From Locusta migratoria (Eukaryota; Arthropoda; Insecta; Orthoptera; Acrididae): a DNA stretch of 64,000 nucleotides. The DNA is taken from contig CM048746.1 in the NCBI GenBank assembly GCA_026315105.1, forward strand, positions 140,474,730 to 140,538,729. Direction: 5' to 3'. The stretch's first letter is position 1. Every line of letters begins with the position of its first letter. Below the pieces are notes generated by a model, which did not search any database, was not told where the DNA came from, and worked only from the letters and a program-made list of their open reading frames with translations. This document shows positions 33,694 through 44,188 of this stretch, piece by piece. The position numbers and the translations under genes were made by a program.

Positions 33694-33964
33694 CATTGCT
33701 TAAAGCTTCCGGGCTGAGATGCCGTGGTCCATACATAAAACTTTCCCCTGACGCTTCGCCCTCGTCTGCGGAAGGCATCCTTGGAGGTAAAGCGGCATAC
33801 TGCAACGAGAGCGCGAGTAAGTGCCGTATATATAGGCCGCTTTACCTCCGTGGATGCCTTCCGCAGACGAGGGCGAAACGTCAGGGGAAAGTTTTATGTG
33901 TGGACCACGGCATCTCAGCCCGGAAGCTTTAAGTAAAGACGACACCTGCCGTGAAAGCCTTCAT
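33694..33964. mobile_element. Palindromic miniature element with 13-bp TSD
   Basis: Arms 33699-33796 and 33836-33933 (98 bp) are inverted copies with about four mismatches around a 39-nt loop. The whole is flanked by exact 'tcggtatattctt' (33681-33693, 33965-33977) in the RTE-like LINE. Frames on both strands give nearly identical peptides only because of the palindrome. A unique 31-nt tail (33934-33964) makes it asymmetric. Confidence 0.8.
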
Positions 33965-34269
33965 TCGGTATATTCTTGTTGAAGTCTGAGGGTGGATGAA
34001 ATAATATGAACACCATGCAGTGTATTATACGTTGTTGTAAGTTTCCACCACTACGTAGAGGATAACACGGGAAGTTGAGGATGTTAACGATTAAACAATT
34101 TTAATAAATTCATTTATTGCAATTTTCGTAATTATATATAATTATATTTTCAATATTATCAGATTTTTTCTTTTTTGTTAATTTTAGAAAGGAATGCAAA
34201 ACTGCCATGACTTTGACCACGTGGCAAGACGACACTTTATAAAACTGCAATAGATTTTTATTGTTATAA

Positions 34270-34860
34270 ATATTTATACATTAACAGAAGTCACATACAG
34301 ATTCCTGTCCTTCACAGTGTGAGCAGTCTTTGTGTCACCATTTAAAGCACATGCAACACTGTACCCAGCCTTCTGATAGAGGCTATTCGTAGATCTCATC
34401 ACGTCCAGGAAATTGAACTAAACTTTCCTCGGAAGTATTGACTGATGTTCTCGCAAATCTGGGTTTCTTCTGTAAATCAGAACAGGAAACTTCTATTTTC
34501 GCATCCCCTGCCTGTCGTCTTTGTTGCTTTATATAACTTCTTGTTCCATCTTCTGCGCTTACAACATTTGCACATACTTCAAATGTTCAAATGTTTGTTA
34601 AGCTTATGAGACTTAACTACGGGGGTCATCAGTCCCTAAACTTACAAACTATTTACCAACTACCTTATACTAAGGACGGCACAAATATCCATGCCCGAGG
34701 GAGGATTCGAACCCCCAACCATAGTGGCCGTACAGACCGTGACTGGAGCGCCTCAGTCCCCGCGGCCACCGCGGCCGGCTGCACATAGTTATTTCTAAGT
34801 ATCCTCATATTTGGTTTTTCTTTTTGCAGTGGTTTAAAAGTCTGCATAATTTTGGGTCAT
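34270..34860 (-). pseudogene. Possible CENP-B/pogo-type transposase C-terminus with PHD-like motif
   Basis: The reverse strand has an open stretch 'SCSDLQKKPRFARTSVNTSE' and then 'GWVQCCMCFKW.HKDCSHC', with 'GQESVCDFC' after it. The spacing C-x2-C...W-H--C...C-x2-C resembles the PHD-like zinc finger at the C-terminus of some insect pogo/jerky-type transposases. A stop replaces the residue before H. A SINE A interrupts it. Identification is tentative. Confidence 0.35.
34577..34779 (-). mobile_element. SINE family A
   Basis: Reverse-strand SINE A with duplication 'tgcacata' (34569-34576, 34780-34787). Confidence 0.85.
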
Positions 34861-34891
34861 CCTGCTGGGTACTTCTGTAACAAGGGCATGG

Positions 34892-34892
<1 letters not shown>

Positions 34893-34948
<56 letters not shown>
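34893..34948. repeat. (CG)n(CA)n microsatellite
   Basis: Short CG run then about 24 CA units. Confidence 0.95.
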
Positions 34949-34950
<2 letters not shown>

Positions 34951-35189
34951 TACGCCGAATATTTGTGCGTTTGATACGATCTTTCAATTCTTCAGGTGGC
35001 CAGGTAGTGTTGCTTCAGGGATATTGTAAACGTTTGCTGCACCCAAGCAGGGTTTTTTTTTTTTTCCTTTTTTTTTTTTCTTTTCTTTTTTTCCTCATGA
35101 CATCGATTATAGCAGCAGCATTTCGGTCCCATTCCCCGGCGGCCACAAACGGCGATTCTGACTCGCCTCTGACGTCATTGCGTCAATCT

Positions 35190-35386
35190 ACGTGTTCAAA
35201 TGTTTGTAATTCTTATGGGACTAAACTACGTTGGTCATCAGTCCGTAGACTTACAAACTAAGTTAAACTAACCTAAGGAGAAAACACACATCCATATCCG
35301 AGGGGGGGGGGATTCGAACCCCCGACGCGAGAGGCCGCGCGATCCGAGACGTGACGCTCCAGACCGCTTGGCTATTCCCGCGCGGC
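35190..35386 (-). mobile_element. SINE, B-like variant (family F)
   Basis: Body as in A and B ('gttcaaatgtttgtaat', 'gggactaaactacg', 'catcagtccgtag'), but the head differs ('aagcggtctggagcgtcacg' in complement). G-run at 35304-35312. Confidence 0.7.
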
Positions 35387-36207
35387 AGACAGAGTGTTAA
35401 CGAGTTTTTCGCATTTCAAACAATACTCAGAAGCGGATTATATTGATTACAGAATATCCACTTTACAGACAATTTGTAAAGGTCTTTTTCGAATTTTTCA
35501 GGATTACTTCTTGGATCATATTATTCTACCTATCGATTCGTTCCTGAAAACAGTTTTCAGGCTTTGTGCTTATTCACCAGCGCACTGTATTATAAAACAC
35601 TATGATCTAATCCATTCATAGTTAATGTTTCTCAAGGAACTCCGTAATTTTAACATTAAATAAATTCCAATTACGCTTACCTTTTTGTATTACAGTACTA
35701 TACTTATTTTATGGTGCAAGTATTTGCTCCTGTGATGACGATTCACCGAACATGACTTTGCTCTAATGTATAATACTATACTCTTTTTTTTTTTTTTACG
35801 AGAATGTTGTAAGAAAAAATAGTTGCCCTGAAATCACAGTTGTAGTACAGTTCGATGAGGAGCGGTAAGAAGGAGGGGGAGGTCCCCTATTAAAAAACGG
35901 TGAACAACAATGCCTTGGGCAGTATGCTTCAATCAAATATCGGTATTCAAATAGAGCTATATCAAAAGTTGTCTAGAAATTGGCACCTTTAGCTGTCATC
36001 GTAATGGGTGACAGCGGCCATGGTTGACGAAACCTTGAGGAGTGTATCTGATGTGAAGCAGGTGGAACACTGAGTAGATTTCAATCAGATAACGTCGTGT
36101 TTGGGAACGACTGATTTACAGGGAGCCGCTTTGTAATGACTTTGGGGGAAACCATTCCACAGCAGTTCCGTGTGGCAGATGTTAAAAATATTATCCCAAG
36201 CATGAAC
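35387..36207. other. No gene recognised
   Basis: AT-rich, with a T-run at 35786-35798. Forward frame 35394-35621 has no domain. Confidence 0.3.
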
Positions 36208-36209
36208 TA

Positions 36210-37543
36210 CAGGGTCGCGCAGGGGAACGGAAAATTTTGAACGTTATAGTTGGCAGCACAGTAGCGCCGGCACATGTTCGAAATTTTGCACAATTTATGT
36301 GAACGCATTGCCATTTAGTAATCATGGAGAATTGGACTGGTGCGGAACGTGCAGTAGCTGTGAGAGCGTTTTACAAAAATGGTGATAGTGCGACTGCCGC
36401 GCAGAGAACATTTCGACAACGTTACCAGCTTGGACGTCATGGACGTGTCCCATCTGCGCATGCGATTACAACGTGGGTGCGTAATTTTGAAGAAACAGTA
36501 TCTGCCTTGGAAAACAAACCTCCAGGTGGCATTCCAACGGTACGTACCACAGAGAACATTGCAGAGAGAAGACCTCGCCGCTCCGTTCGACAGCATGCAT
36601 CTTCGCCAGGGATTAAGCGACGAAGCTTACAAAGAATACTGCACGAATTAGACTTCCATCCCTATAAGTTGCAACACTTACATGAACGAGACCCAGCGTC
36701 ACGTATGGAGTTCAGTAGCCAGATATTGGCTAAAATCAACGAGGACGCGAATTTCCTTGGTAACTTATGGATATCAGACGAAGCCCATCTCCACCTAAAC
36801 GGATTCGTGAACAATCAGAATTTTCGTTATTGGGCACATGACAATCCTTGTGAGTGACACCAGCGACCACTACATAGCGCCAAGGTCACAATATGGTGTG
36901 CTGTATCATGTCATGGTGTTATCGGCCCTTATTTTTTTGAACGTGAGGATGGTACTGCAGTGACAGTAACATCTGCTCGATATGTTGAAATGCTTCAAAC
37001 ATTCTTTACACCGAGACTGTACGAGCCACATCTCAACGTCGATAATATGTGGTTTCAGCAGGACGGAACCACGTCACACACTGCTCGACAATCGATGTTA
37101 GCAGTTCGTCAATTGTTTGGAAGACGCATTATTTCACGTAACGGTGACATTGCATGGCCTGCGAGATCCCCTGATCTTAGTGTGTGCGACTTCTTCCTGT
37201 GGGGATATCTTGAAGGCAAGGTGTACCGTACACGTCCTGCAACAATCCATGAACTGAAGGAGAACATTGAAAACGAAATAACTGCCACTCCCCAAGATAT
37301 GCTACACCGCGAATTTCAGAGTTTTCATAACAGGCTGTTAGAGTGTGAACGCCGAATGGGAGCACATCTTTCCGATGTCAACCTTAAAAAGTAGAGAGAC
37401 ACTTTTGGACATTTTGATTGTATAGACATACTGAACAATGGCATACTGAATAAATTCAATTTGGGTAATAAATTACTAGTTTTATGAATTTTATCATGGA
37501 AATGACGTTATTTCGAAATTTCCCGTTTCCCTGCACCACCCTT
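36210..37543 (+). mobile_element. mariner/IS630-type transposon, near complete
   Basis: The terminal inverted repeats are related over about 28 bp: left 'cagggtcgcgcaggggaacgg', right complement 'aagggtggtgcagggaaacgg' (written in part). TA flanks both ends (36208-36209, 37544-37545), the target duplication of Tc1/mariner. Length 1334 bp, with one transposase gene bearing a single stop. Confidence 0.85.
36324..37394 (+). pseudogene. mariner/IS630-type transposase with one in-frame stop
   Basis: 357 codons from ATG 36324 to the TAG at 37392-37394, interrupted only by TGA at 36855-36857 (codon 178). N-terminal helix-turn-helix (about residues 8-60, 'AVAVRAFYKNGDSATAAQRT'), as in the insect DUF4817-type group. 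Catalytic aspartates: D152 in 'WISDEAHLH', D247 in 'WFQQDGTTSH', D284 in 'ARSPDLSVCDFFLWG', so the triad is intact. The product would cut and paste its own element. The stop makes this copy inactive unless read through. The relic at 56693 is of the same type. Confidence 0.85.
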
Positions 37544-37568
37544 TATTTCCCAGTAGGGGAGACATGAG

Positions 37569-38456
37569 TAGGGATGCAAATGATATATCGATGTTTTGAA
37601 AACATCGATGTTTCGTCCATAAACATCGATGTTAACATCGATGTTTTGAACTGCGATATATCGCCGATGCGTCGACGACAGAAGTCCAAAACTATCGACA
37701 TCGTTCAACAATTGATTGTCAAATCCATTATTACTTTATTAGTTGCTCAGCCAGCGTCAGCTCAAGTGAGGTGCTCCTGCTGTCGTCGCTCGTCGCTGTT
37801 TTCATACTTTTGAAATATGAAGAAATCTGATGTTTGTCCAGCGCGGCTTCTGGCATTGCTGAAAATTCACCCTCCAAGATCAGTGGAATCGAATCTTTGA
37901 CAGTGTTACACAGTCAGACTGATACCGTATTGTCAAAACGTCAAACAAAAGTCGACGAAAAATCCGAGACAAAAGCAAACAAGCCAAGTATAACATATAT
38001 ATTCATTTCAGCAAGGTACATGATTTGATAAACGTCATTGATGAATATTCATTTTTAAGTAGTAACTGAGAGATGCATAATGTTTAATTTTCTCCACGTC
38101 GACAGCTAAGAAAAATGCAATACGTCAACAAAACACAAGTTATTTCGCATGTAATGAACAAATCGATGTAAATCCCAAGTAAAATCAGCGCAATAGGTAG
38201 CGAAATTTTATTCCCAATTTCTTTTTCATTCTAATGTGACATTTCGCAGTGTATTCGTAGCCTAGTGAGAGAACTTAAATAAGGCAGATACTTTCTGGCA
38301 ACACAGCTTCATTTCAGTATGTTTTTCCTAATATTTCTTAAATGTATGGAAATATCGGAAAAACATCGATGTATCGTTTTTCAGAGCGATGTTTTTTTAA
38401 CATCGATATTTTTCCGCAGGAACATCGAGGTTTTTATCAACGATGTTGCATCGCTA
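37569..38456. mobile_element. hAT-like miniature element with repeated palindromes near both ends
   Basis: Ends 'tagggatgcaa' and, in complement, 'tagcgatgcaa'. 8-bp flanks 'gacatgag' (37561-37568) and 'gacacgag' (38457-38464) differ at one base, which fits hAT. Near each end the palindrome 'aacatcgatgtt' or close variants recurs (about 37600-37650 and 38362-38446). Such subterminal motifs are typical transposase binding sites. No transposase frame. Confidence 0.75.
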
Positions 38457-38464
38457 GACACGAG

Positions 38465-39404
38465 GCGGCGACGACGAGGACGATAACGGCGACAACGATG
38501 AGGAGGAGCAGGAGGAGGGAGAAAATAAGGAAGAGGTGGAGGAGAAGGGGGAAGAGAAAGAAGAAGAGGAGGAGAAGCAACTGCAAAGCAGAGAGCAAAG
38601 CGAGAGTGAGTCGCGTAGCGTCGCACGCGCTCGCCGTAAATAGCCGGCCGTGTGGTGGGTCTCGCGGCGAGGCCGTTAGCTGCTAATGGCCTAATTGCAG
38701 TCCCGCAGTCTGCGGCCGCTTCCCAGCAGCCCTCTACATGGCGGAGACAGCTGTGCTGCCGAGCACAGACGGGAAACATCGCCGTCCTACGCTCAGGGGT
38801 GCGGGGAGGGAGGGTTTCCAGCAGTTTCGTAAGATGTCCCATGATGGCGCTGCGGTCAGAAGCAGCTCTTTAAACTGGCCAGAGCAGGCGGCAGGTAGCG
38901 GCTGTCTCCACCACCTCCTCCCCACAAACGGCAGCAAGCGGTACACAGCCATGGCCTTGTGGCAGGCGACTCGAGCTCGCCCCTCAGTCTCCCCCTCCAC
39001 ACTACCCTCTGACGTGCGAGAGGCACCCTAAGCCAGGGAACTGCTTGACACCTGCTAGCATCTTACAGAACTACGCGGGGAGCGTAGGACAGTGGTTTAG
39101 GGGGGGGGGGGGCTTCTCCTCTGTATATGTACTCTGTGCTGCCGAGGAGAACGGTCGCGCCGGACGCGTCTCGCTTCACCTGCAGGTCGCGACTCTCCGC
39201 CGACGACACCCCAGCCCAAGGGGACATTCCACTCACTTGCTACTGCTAAGGCGGACTAAGTCTTTTGAGACCTATTGACAATATTGCGGAACATTTGTAA
39301 TTTCGCGCCAGTGGAGTGTTTGACATCAATTGGAGTGGTTGGCATCAATACACACGCTTCTGCTGAATGGTAGAACTTAGGTTCTCAGCGATCGTACTAC
39401 TCCG
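38465..39404. other. No gene recognised; GC-rich stretch
   Basis: It begins with an imperfect purine-rich run ('gaggaggagcaggaggaggg', about 38500-38580) and is then GC-rich to about 39250, with a G-run at 39102-39112. Open frames on both strands overlap and have no recognised domain. Confidence 0.3.
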
Positions 39405-39414
39405 TGACGTCATT

Positions 39415-39705
39415 ATGTCGGGCACGGTGGTCTTGGGGTAAAATGCTCGACTGGAAACCGAAGGGTCACGGGTTCAAAACCCGGTCGGACCACGGATTTT
39501 TTCAGTCTGCACTTTAATCCACCCTTCACCTCTCAACAGTGTGAGGAGTCACCAGAAACGACACGTGGTTCGGATTCCACATTAAGCTGTAGGTCCCCTT
39601 TTCCCGGTTGGATAACTGGGGTAGGGTAGGGACACGCAAGTCACCGAAGTGGTGTCCATTTGAAAGACTTGCACCAGGCCAATGAGTGACACGAAATTAT
39701 TATTA
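39415..39705 (+). mobile_element. SINE family D variant with TSD
   Basis: Head with 'ggtcacgggttcaaaaccc' B-box region, body 'cacgtggttcggattccac', ending 'attattatta'. Near-exact 10-bp duplication 'tgacgtcatt' (39405-39414) and 'tgatgtcatt' (39706-39715). Confidence 0.75.
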
Positions 39706-39724
39706 TGATGTCATTTTAACGTGT

Positions 39725-40882
39725 AAATGTTCAGTTTCGATACAAATTCAGAAAGTATCGCATTTGCGAAACGCAGCTTGCCCTTTATTCACATGAAGTG
39801 ATAAGTGTCATCGACAAGGGATCTCAAATCGATTCCATATTTCTGGATTTCAGGAAGGCTTTCGCATTGTACCCCACAAGCGGTTTCTTATGAAATTGCG
39901 TGCTTATGGAATATCTCCCCAATTGTGCGGTTGGATTCACTATTTCCTATAAGAAAGAACACAGTTCGTTGTAATTAACGGTAAGTCATCGAGTAAAACA
40001 GAGGTTATATCTGGCGTTTCCCAGGGAAGCGTTGTAGCTCCCCTACTCTTCCTTGTGTTTATAAACGATTTAGGAGACAATCTGAATAGCTCTCTTAGAC
40101 TGCTCACGGATAATGCTATCGTTTATCGGTTAGAGAAGACGGTAGAGGATCAAATTTCTACATGGTGCGAAAATTGGCAATCAACACTAAATAAAGAAAA
40201 GTGTGAAGCAACACACATGACCACTAAAAGAAATCCGTTGAACTTCAATTACGCGATAAATCAGTCAAACCTTAAGGTCGTAAATTCTACAAAGTACCTA
40301 GGAGTTACAATTACGAACAACTTAGACTGGAGAGAACACACAGAAAATCTTGTGGGAGAAGGCGAACCAAAGGTTACGTTTCATTGGCAGAACGCCTCGT
40401 AGGTGCAACAGTTCCACCAAAGAGACTGCCTACATCACACTTGTGCGTCCTCTCCTGGAGTAGTGTTGCCCAGTGTGGGACCCTCACCAGGTGGGACTGA
40501 CGGAAGACACTGAAAAGGTAAAGAGAAGGGCAGCTTGTTTTGTTATATCACGTTACAGGGGGGGAAATCGTCAAGGAAATGTTGCCCGATTTCAGGTGGA
40601 AATCATTAAAAGAAAGACGTTATTCGTTGCAGCGAGAAATTTCGATAACCGACTTTTACTTCTGAATGTGAAAATATTTTGCTAGTACCCACCTACATAG
40701 GGGAGACATGATCATCCCAATAAAATAAGACAAATCAGATCGAAAACGGAACGATTTAGGTGTTCTTTCTTCCCGCGCGCTATTAAAGAATGGAACGGTA
40801 GAAACAGGTTATGACAGTGGTTAATGAACCCTCTGCCAGGCACTTAAATGTCATTTGCAGAGTATCTATGTAGATGTAGATG
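39725..40882 (+). pseudogene. CR1-like LINE, RT core and 3' end
   Basis: Forward strand, shifted frames. 'GSQIDSIFLDFRKAF' (RT motif with the first Asp), 'GVSQGSVVAPLLFLVFINDL', 'LLTDNAIVYR' where active copies have F/L-ADD, 'LNKEKCEATHMTTKR', 'NSTKYLGVTITNNLDWREH', then 'VGLTEDTEKVKRRAACFV'. Ends 'tctatgtagatgtaga', as at 29937. The catalytic pair is lost (TDN). 5' truncated at or near the RT domain. Confidence 0.8.
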
Positions 40883-40885
40883 GTG

Positions 40886-41000
40886 CTGTTGCCGTTAGCA
40901 CAGTGGTAGAGTGTCAGATTATGAATCAAAAACTCGCAGGTTCGAGCCCAGCCAGGTTCTAGGATTTTTATCTATCACTTTCCACGTCATTCATCCGTGG
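40886..41000 (+). mobile_element. SINE family C, 3' truncated
   Basis: Head 'agcacagtggtagagtgtca' and the start of the body 'ctaggatttttatctatcac'. It breaks off where the palindromic element begins. Confidence 0.75.
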
Positions 41001-41006
41001 CAGTTG

Positions 41007-41370
41007 AATGCAATTGAATGGTAAAAATCGGGAAATATGAAGTGGACTTTTGGGTGTTACTGCGCGCCAACATTGGCCAAGGGGACAGATTGGCAACAAT
41101 GCACAAGTTCCTTTCCCTATGCCAACTATCCACGACACATAATAGCGGCCAGCTAAAACGGTACGAGACATGTGATCGCTGTCATCACTCGCAGTGTCAT
41201 GCAGACCGTCCCTTGACGCCGCATGCCTCGCCTTCTCGTGAGCAGCTAGGCTACCTACAACACTCGCATGTTGTGTCATGTTGCCGATCTGTCCCCTAGG
41301 CCAATGTCGGCGCACAGAAACACTCAACAGTCCACTTCATATTTCCTGATTTTTACCATTCAATTGCATT
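41007..41370. mobile_element. Miniature element with about 94-bp terminal inverted repeats
   Basis: Left arm about 41007-41100 and right arm about 41277-41370, beginning 'aatgcaattgaatgg' on each strand, including 'gaagtggac' and 'ggggacagat' in both arms. The spacer is about 175 bp. No target duplication found. Confidence 0.7.
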
Positions 41371-41489
41371 GTCATTTATTGACATAGGAACATGCGGAAA
41401 ACGAATTTATGTTTGTAGCTCACTGTGTGACAATTTGCACGAAATATTTTTCCTCATTTATGACTCACTCTGTATACTACGGACTGCGC

Positions 41490-42270
41490 AGTTTAAAAAT
41501 GACCGGATGGAAGTTGAAGATGAGCCTCGTTCAGGACGCTCTTCGACGTCTACCGATAACGGTCACGTCAGGAACGTCAACGAAATTGTATGTGCATGTC
41601 GAAGACTGACCCGTGTCGTCCGTAGGTTAGTTTACCTTAGTTTAAGTACTTTGTAAGCTACGGATTAATAACCACCCATTTGAGTCCTATAGATTTACAA
41701 ACATTTTATTACACAAGAATGTGAAATCCTGATAAAGCGTCTTCGAATGATCCGTGTTGCCGCTAAATTCTTCCTGCGTGTCATGAGTCGAGAGCAGAGA
41801 GACCACCGCCACGTTGCCTGTGAAGAAGTTTTGTGTCGTCAAAGACAACGAGATGTTCCTTAAGAAAATAACTGGGCGTCAGAAACGAGTCTACTGTTAT
41901 GATGTTGAGACAAACATTAAATCTTCGTAATGGATTGTGAAAGTTTCTCGAAGACCGCATAACGTCGTCCGGTCGGTTCAAATGTCGAAACCATTCTGAT
42001 AGTTTTCCTTGACTCTGAAAGATTAGTACACAATGAGTTAAAAACGTATTGAAAGGACGAAAAGTTGCAACTGTAGAAGACACGAAAGGAAACTGGTAGA
42101 CGGCCTTTCGCACGATCCAGTAGCTTTTGGAAATAGACTCGGCTTTGGGAGCAGTTTATCAACTTTGGAGAAGTCTATTTCGAAGGAGACCATGCACAAT
42201 AAGTAAGCGCAGAAAAATCTTTTCGACAAGGTTCCAGAATTTTTTTTATATACAAATCTGCTTTTTCCTG
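41490..42270 (+). pseudogene. mariner relic split by a SINE B fragment
   Basis: The forward frame reads 'VEDEPRSGRSSTSTD' and 'VNEIVCACRRLTR', the mariner DNA-binding region. After a SINE fragment (41614-41704) come 'VMSREQRDHRHVACEEVL', 'TGRQKRVYCYDVETNIKSS' (the place of 'TGDETWVYGYDPET') and near the end 'NFGEVYFEGDHAQ', the mariner C-terminus. The catalytic DE is lost and frames are broken. Confidence 0.7.
41614..41704 (+). mobile_element. SINE family B 3' fragment
   Basis: 'gtccgtaggttagtttacct' through 'agatttacaaacatttta'. The head is missing. Confidence 0.75.
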
Positions 42271-42767
42271 TTCGAAGCACACTTCCAGCACTTCCAAAAA
42301 TCAGTACACATTATAATATTTTATTTGACTGTGCAGCTTTTATCGCTTCCATTCCTAGAAATTCGATATGTTTTGGTGTTTTATTCCCAGAAGTACGTCT
42401 ATAAATGAAAGTCTCCTAGGGACTAATTTACGTTTTTGTCGTAGTGACGTTTATTTCTTTTGATTTGAGAAATCCGCGAAAGAGTGCAGTAAATATGCTT
42501 ACGAAAAGCTATATATTCTGTGACTCAAGAACACCGTACACGTGACAATGCGGTTATCCTTTTTTAACGCATAAGGTTGACATAAGGTGTCCTTTAATCT
42601 TACAAACATGCTCGATGCATTAGCCTGATGCAACACTACAGAGGAAGAAATGTTGGTCTGTATATGGTCTGCTAATCGTGAAAACACGGGGCGGGTTGCT
42701 AGTTTATTATAAAAGGATGTTACATTCTATTCAAATCAGAACTGCTGACGAGCAATGAATTACGTAA

Positions 42768-42972
42768 TATGTATATATAAAAATGAATGTCTCTATGTCC
42801 TCTATGCTTTCATAAACCATTCATACGATTTCAATGAAACTTTGGTGCACTGTTCACCGTATGCCCACGAAGGTTCCTGACCCAAAAACAAAAGAGCACG
42901 ACATACAGCGCAGAAGATTATGACGTCATAAATAATGAGAGGCCACCGTATAAGAATACCCAGATTTATGTT
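42768..42972 (+). repeat. Dispersed repeat shared with 15839-16027
   Basis: 'tatatataaaaatgaatg', 'accattcatacgatttcaat', 'gttcaccgtatgcccacgaa', 'taatgagaggccaccgtat'. Each is found in inverted order at 15839-16027. Confidence 0.6.
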
Positions 42973-43014
42973 GGTACACATCTTCCTTACCGTGAGGTAA
43001 CAATTCTGTAATGG

Positions 43015-43115
43015 CAAGAACCACATACGACACATGGTCAAGAGATATAAGATCATAAACAACAGGATATCTCTTGACCATGTGTCGTATGTGGTTCTTG
43101 ATCATAAACAACAGG
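43015..43115. repeat. Perfect 34-bp inverted repeat plus 16-bp direct repeat at LINE 5' junction
   Basis: Arms 43015-43048 and 43067-43100 are exact reverse complements. The spacer segment 'gatcataaacaacagg' (43051-43066) recurs directly at 43100-43115, next to the LINE start. This looks like a copy-back or template-switch product made during LINE integration. Confidence 0.8.
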
Positions 43116-44149
43116 ATTGATTGGAATAAACTCTTTCAAGTTCTGAAGCAAGCAGGAGTAAAATATATGGAGCGTAAGGTTACTTACAACTTGTACAAAA
43201 ACCAGACAGCGGTTGTCAGAGTTGAAGGGCATGAAAGAGATGCAGCGGTTAGAAAGGGAGTAAGACAGGGTTGTAGTCTTTCTCCATTGTTATTCAATTT
43301 GTACATTGAGCAAGCTATAAAGGAAAGCAAGGAGAAATTTGGAGAAGGAATTGAAGTTCAGGGTGAAGAATTAAAAACATTGCGTTTTGCCGATGACATA
43401 GTAATGCTGTCAGATACAGCAAAGGACCTGGAAGAGCAATTGAACGGAATGGACAGTGTGCTGAAAGGTGCATATAAGATGAACATTAAAAAGAGTAAAA
43501 CAAGGGTAATGGAGTGCAGTGTAAGAAAATCAGGTGATGCTGAAGGAATTAGATTAGGTAACGAAGCAATAAAGGAGGTAGATGAGTTTTGTTACTTGGG
43601 CAGTAAAATAACAAATGATGGTCGCAGTACAGAGGATATAAAAGGCAGAATGGCAATGGGTAGAAAAGCGTTTTTGAAAAAGAGAAATTTGTTAACATAG
43701 AATATTGATTTAAGCCTAAGGAAGTCCTTTCTGAGGGCATTTGTATGGAGTGTTGCCTTTTATGGGAGTGAGACATGGACGATAAACAGTGCGGACAGGA
43801 AGAGGATTGAGGCTTTTGAAATATGGTGCTACAGAAGAATGCTGAAGATTAGGTGGGTGGATCGCGTAACTAATGAGGAGGTACTGAACAGAATTGGGGA
43901 GAAAAGAAATTTCTGGCATACCTTGACTAAAAGAAGGGATAGATTGGTAGGACACATTCTTAGAAATCAAGAAATTGTGAAATTACCGTTGGAGGGAGGT
44001 GTGTGGGGTAAAAATCGCAGAGGTAGACCAAGAGATGGATACGGTAAGCAGATTCAGACAGATGTAGGTTGTCGTTCTTATGTGGAGATGAAGAGGCTTG
44101 CTCAGGATAGGGTATTGTGGAGAGCTGCATCAAACCAGTCTCCGCACTG
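43116..44149 (+). pseudogene. RTE-like reverse transcriptase, single stop
   Basis: One frame runs from the truncated start to TGA at 44147-44149, broken only by TAG at 43698. RT motifs: 'GVRQGCSLSPLLFNLYIEQ' and 'LRFADDIVMLSD' with the catalytic FADD kept. Downstream: 'DEFCYLGSKITNDGRSTEDI', 'KIRWVDRVTNEEVLNRIGEK' and 'GRPRDGYGKQIQTDVG'. The endonuclease and the first RT motifs are missing. In a full element the protein would make cDNA at the nicked target. This copy is recent, judging by the single stop. Confidence 0.85.
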
Positions 44150-44178
44150 AAGACCACAACAACAACAACAACAACAAC
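43116..44178 (+). mobile_element. RTE-like LINE, 5' truncated, with TSD
   Basis: Ends in (CAA)n. The target duplication 'aaacaacagg' is at 43106-43115 and 44179-44188. It carries the RT palm to C-terminus. The 3' end 'gtctccgcactgaagaccac' is shared with the reverse copies at 26746, 31139 and 61146. Confidence 0.85.
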
Positions 44179-44188
44179 AAACAACAGG

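Larger units (their letters stand above)
31139..33996 (-). pseudogene. RTE-like LINE with four nested insertions
   Basis: Reverse strand. The 3' end is at 31139 ((CAA)n in complement). Fragments going upstream: 'DEICYLGNKITSAGRSKEHI' and 'VWSVALYGSETWTI' (32526-32840), 'FDDVNWNTRFFQIMKVAGIR' and 'RLSPILFNLITEQAVKECKE' (32952-33209), and 'LGEDQFGFRK' (about 33535). Insertions: TIR element at 31383-32395 with a SINE B inside, SINE D at 33305, palindromic element at 33694. The catalytic FADD is lost in this copy. Confidence 0.8.

Noticed and set aside
33660..33945. Two opposed frames encoding nearly the same peptide
   Set aside because: They are two readings of the arms of one palindrome, not paralogous genes.
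37574..37813. Frame with repeated 'NIDV'
   Set aside because: It is the translation of the 'aacatcgatgtt' palindromes in a miniature element.
38342..38842. Arg/Lys-rich and Pro-rich frames as a gene
   Set aside because: They arise from a purine-rich run followed by GC-rich sequence and are open on both strands.
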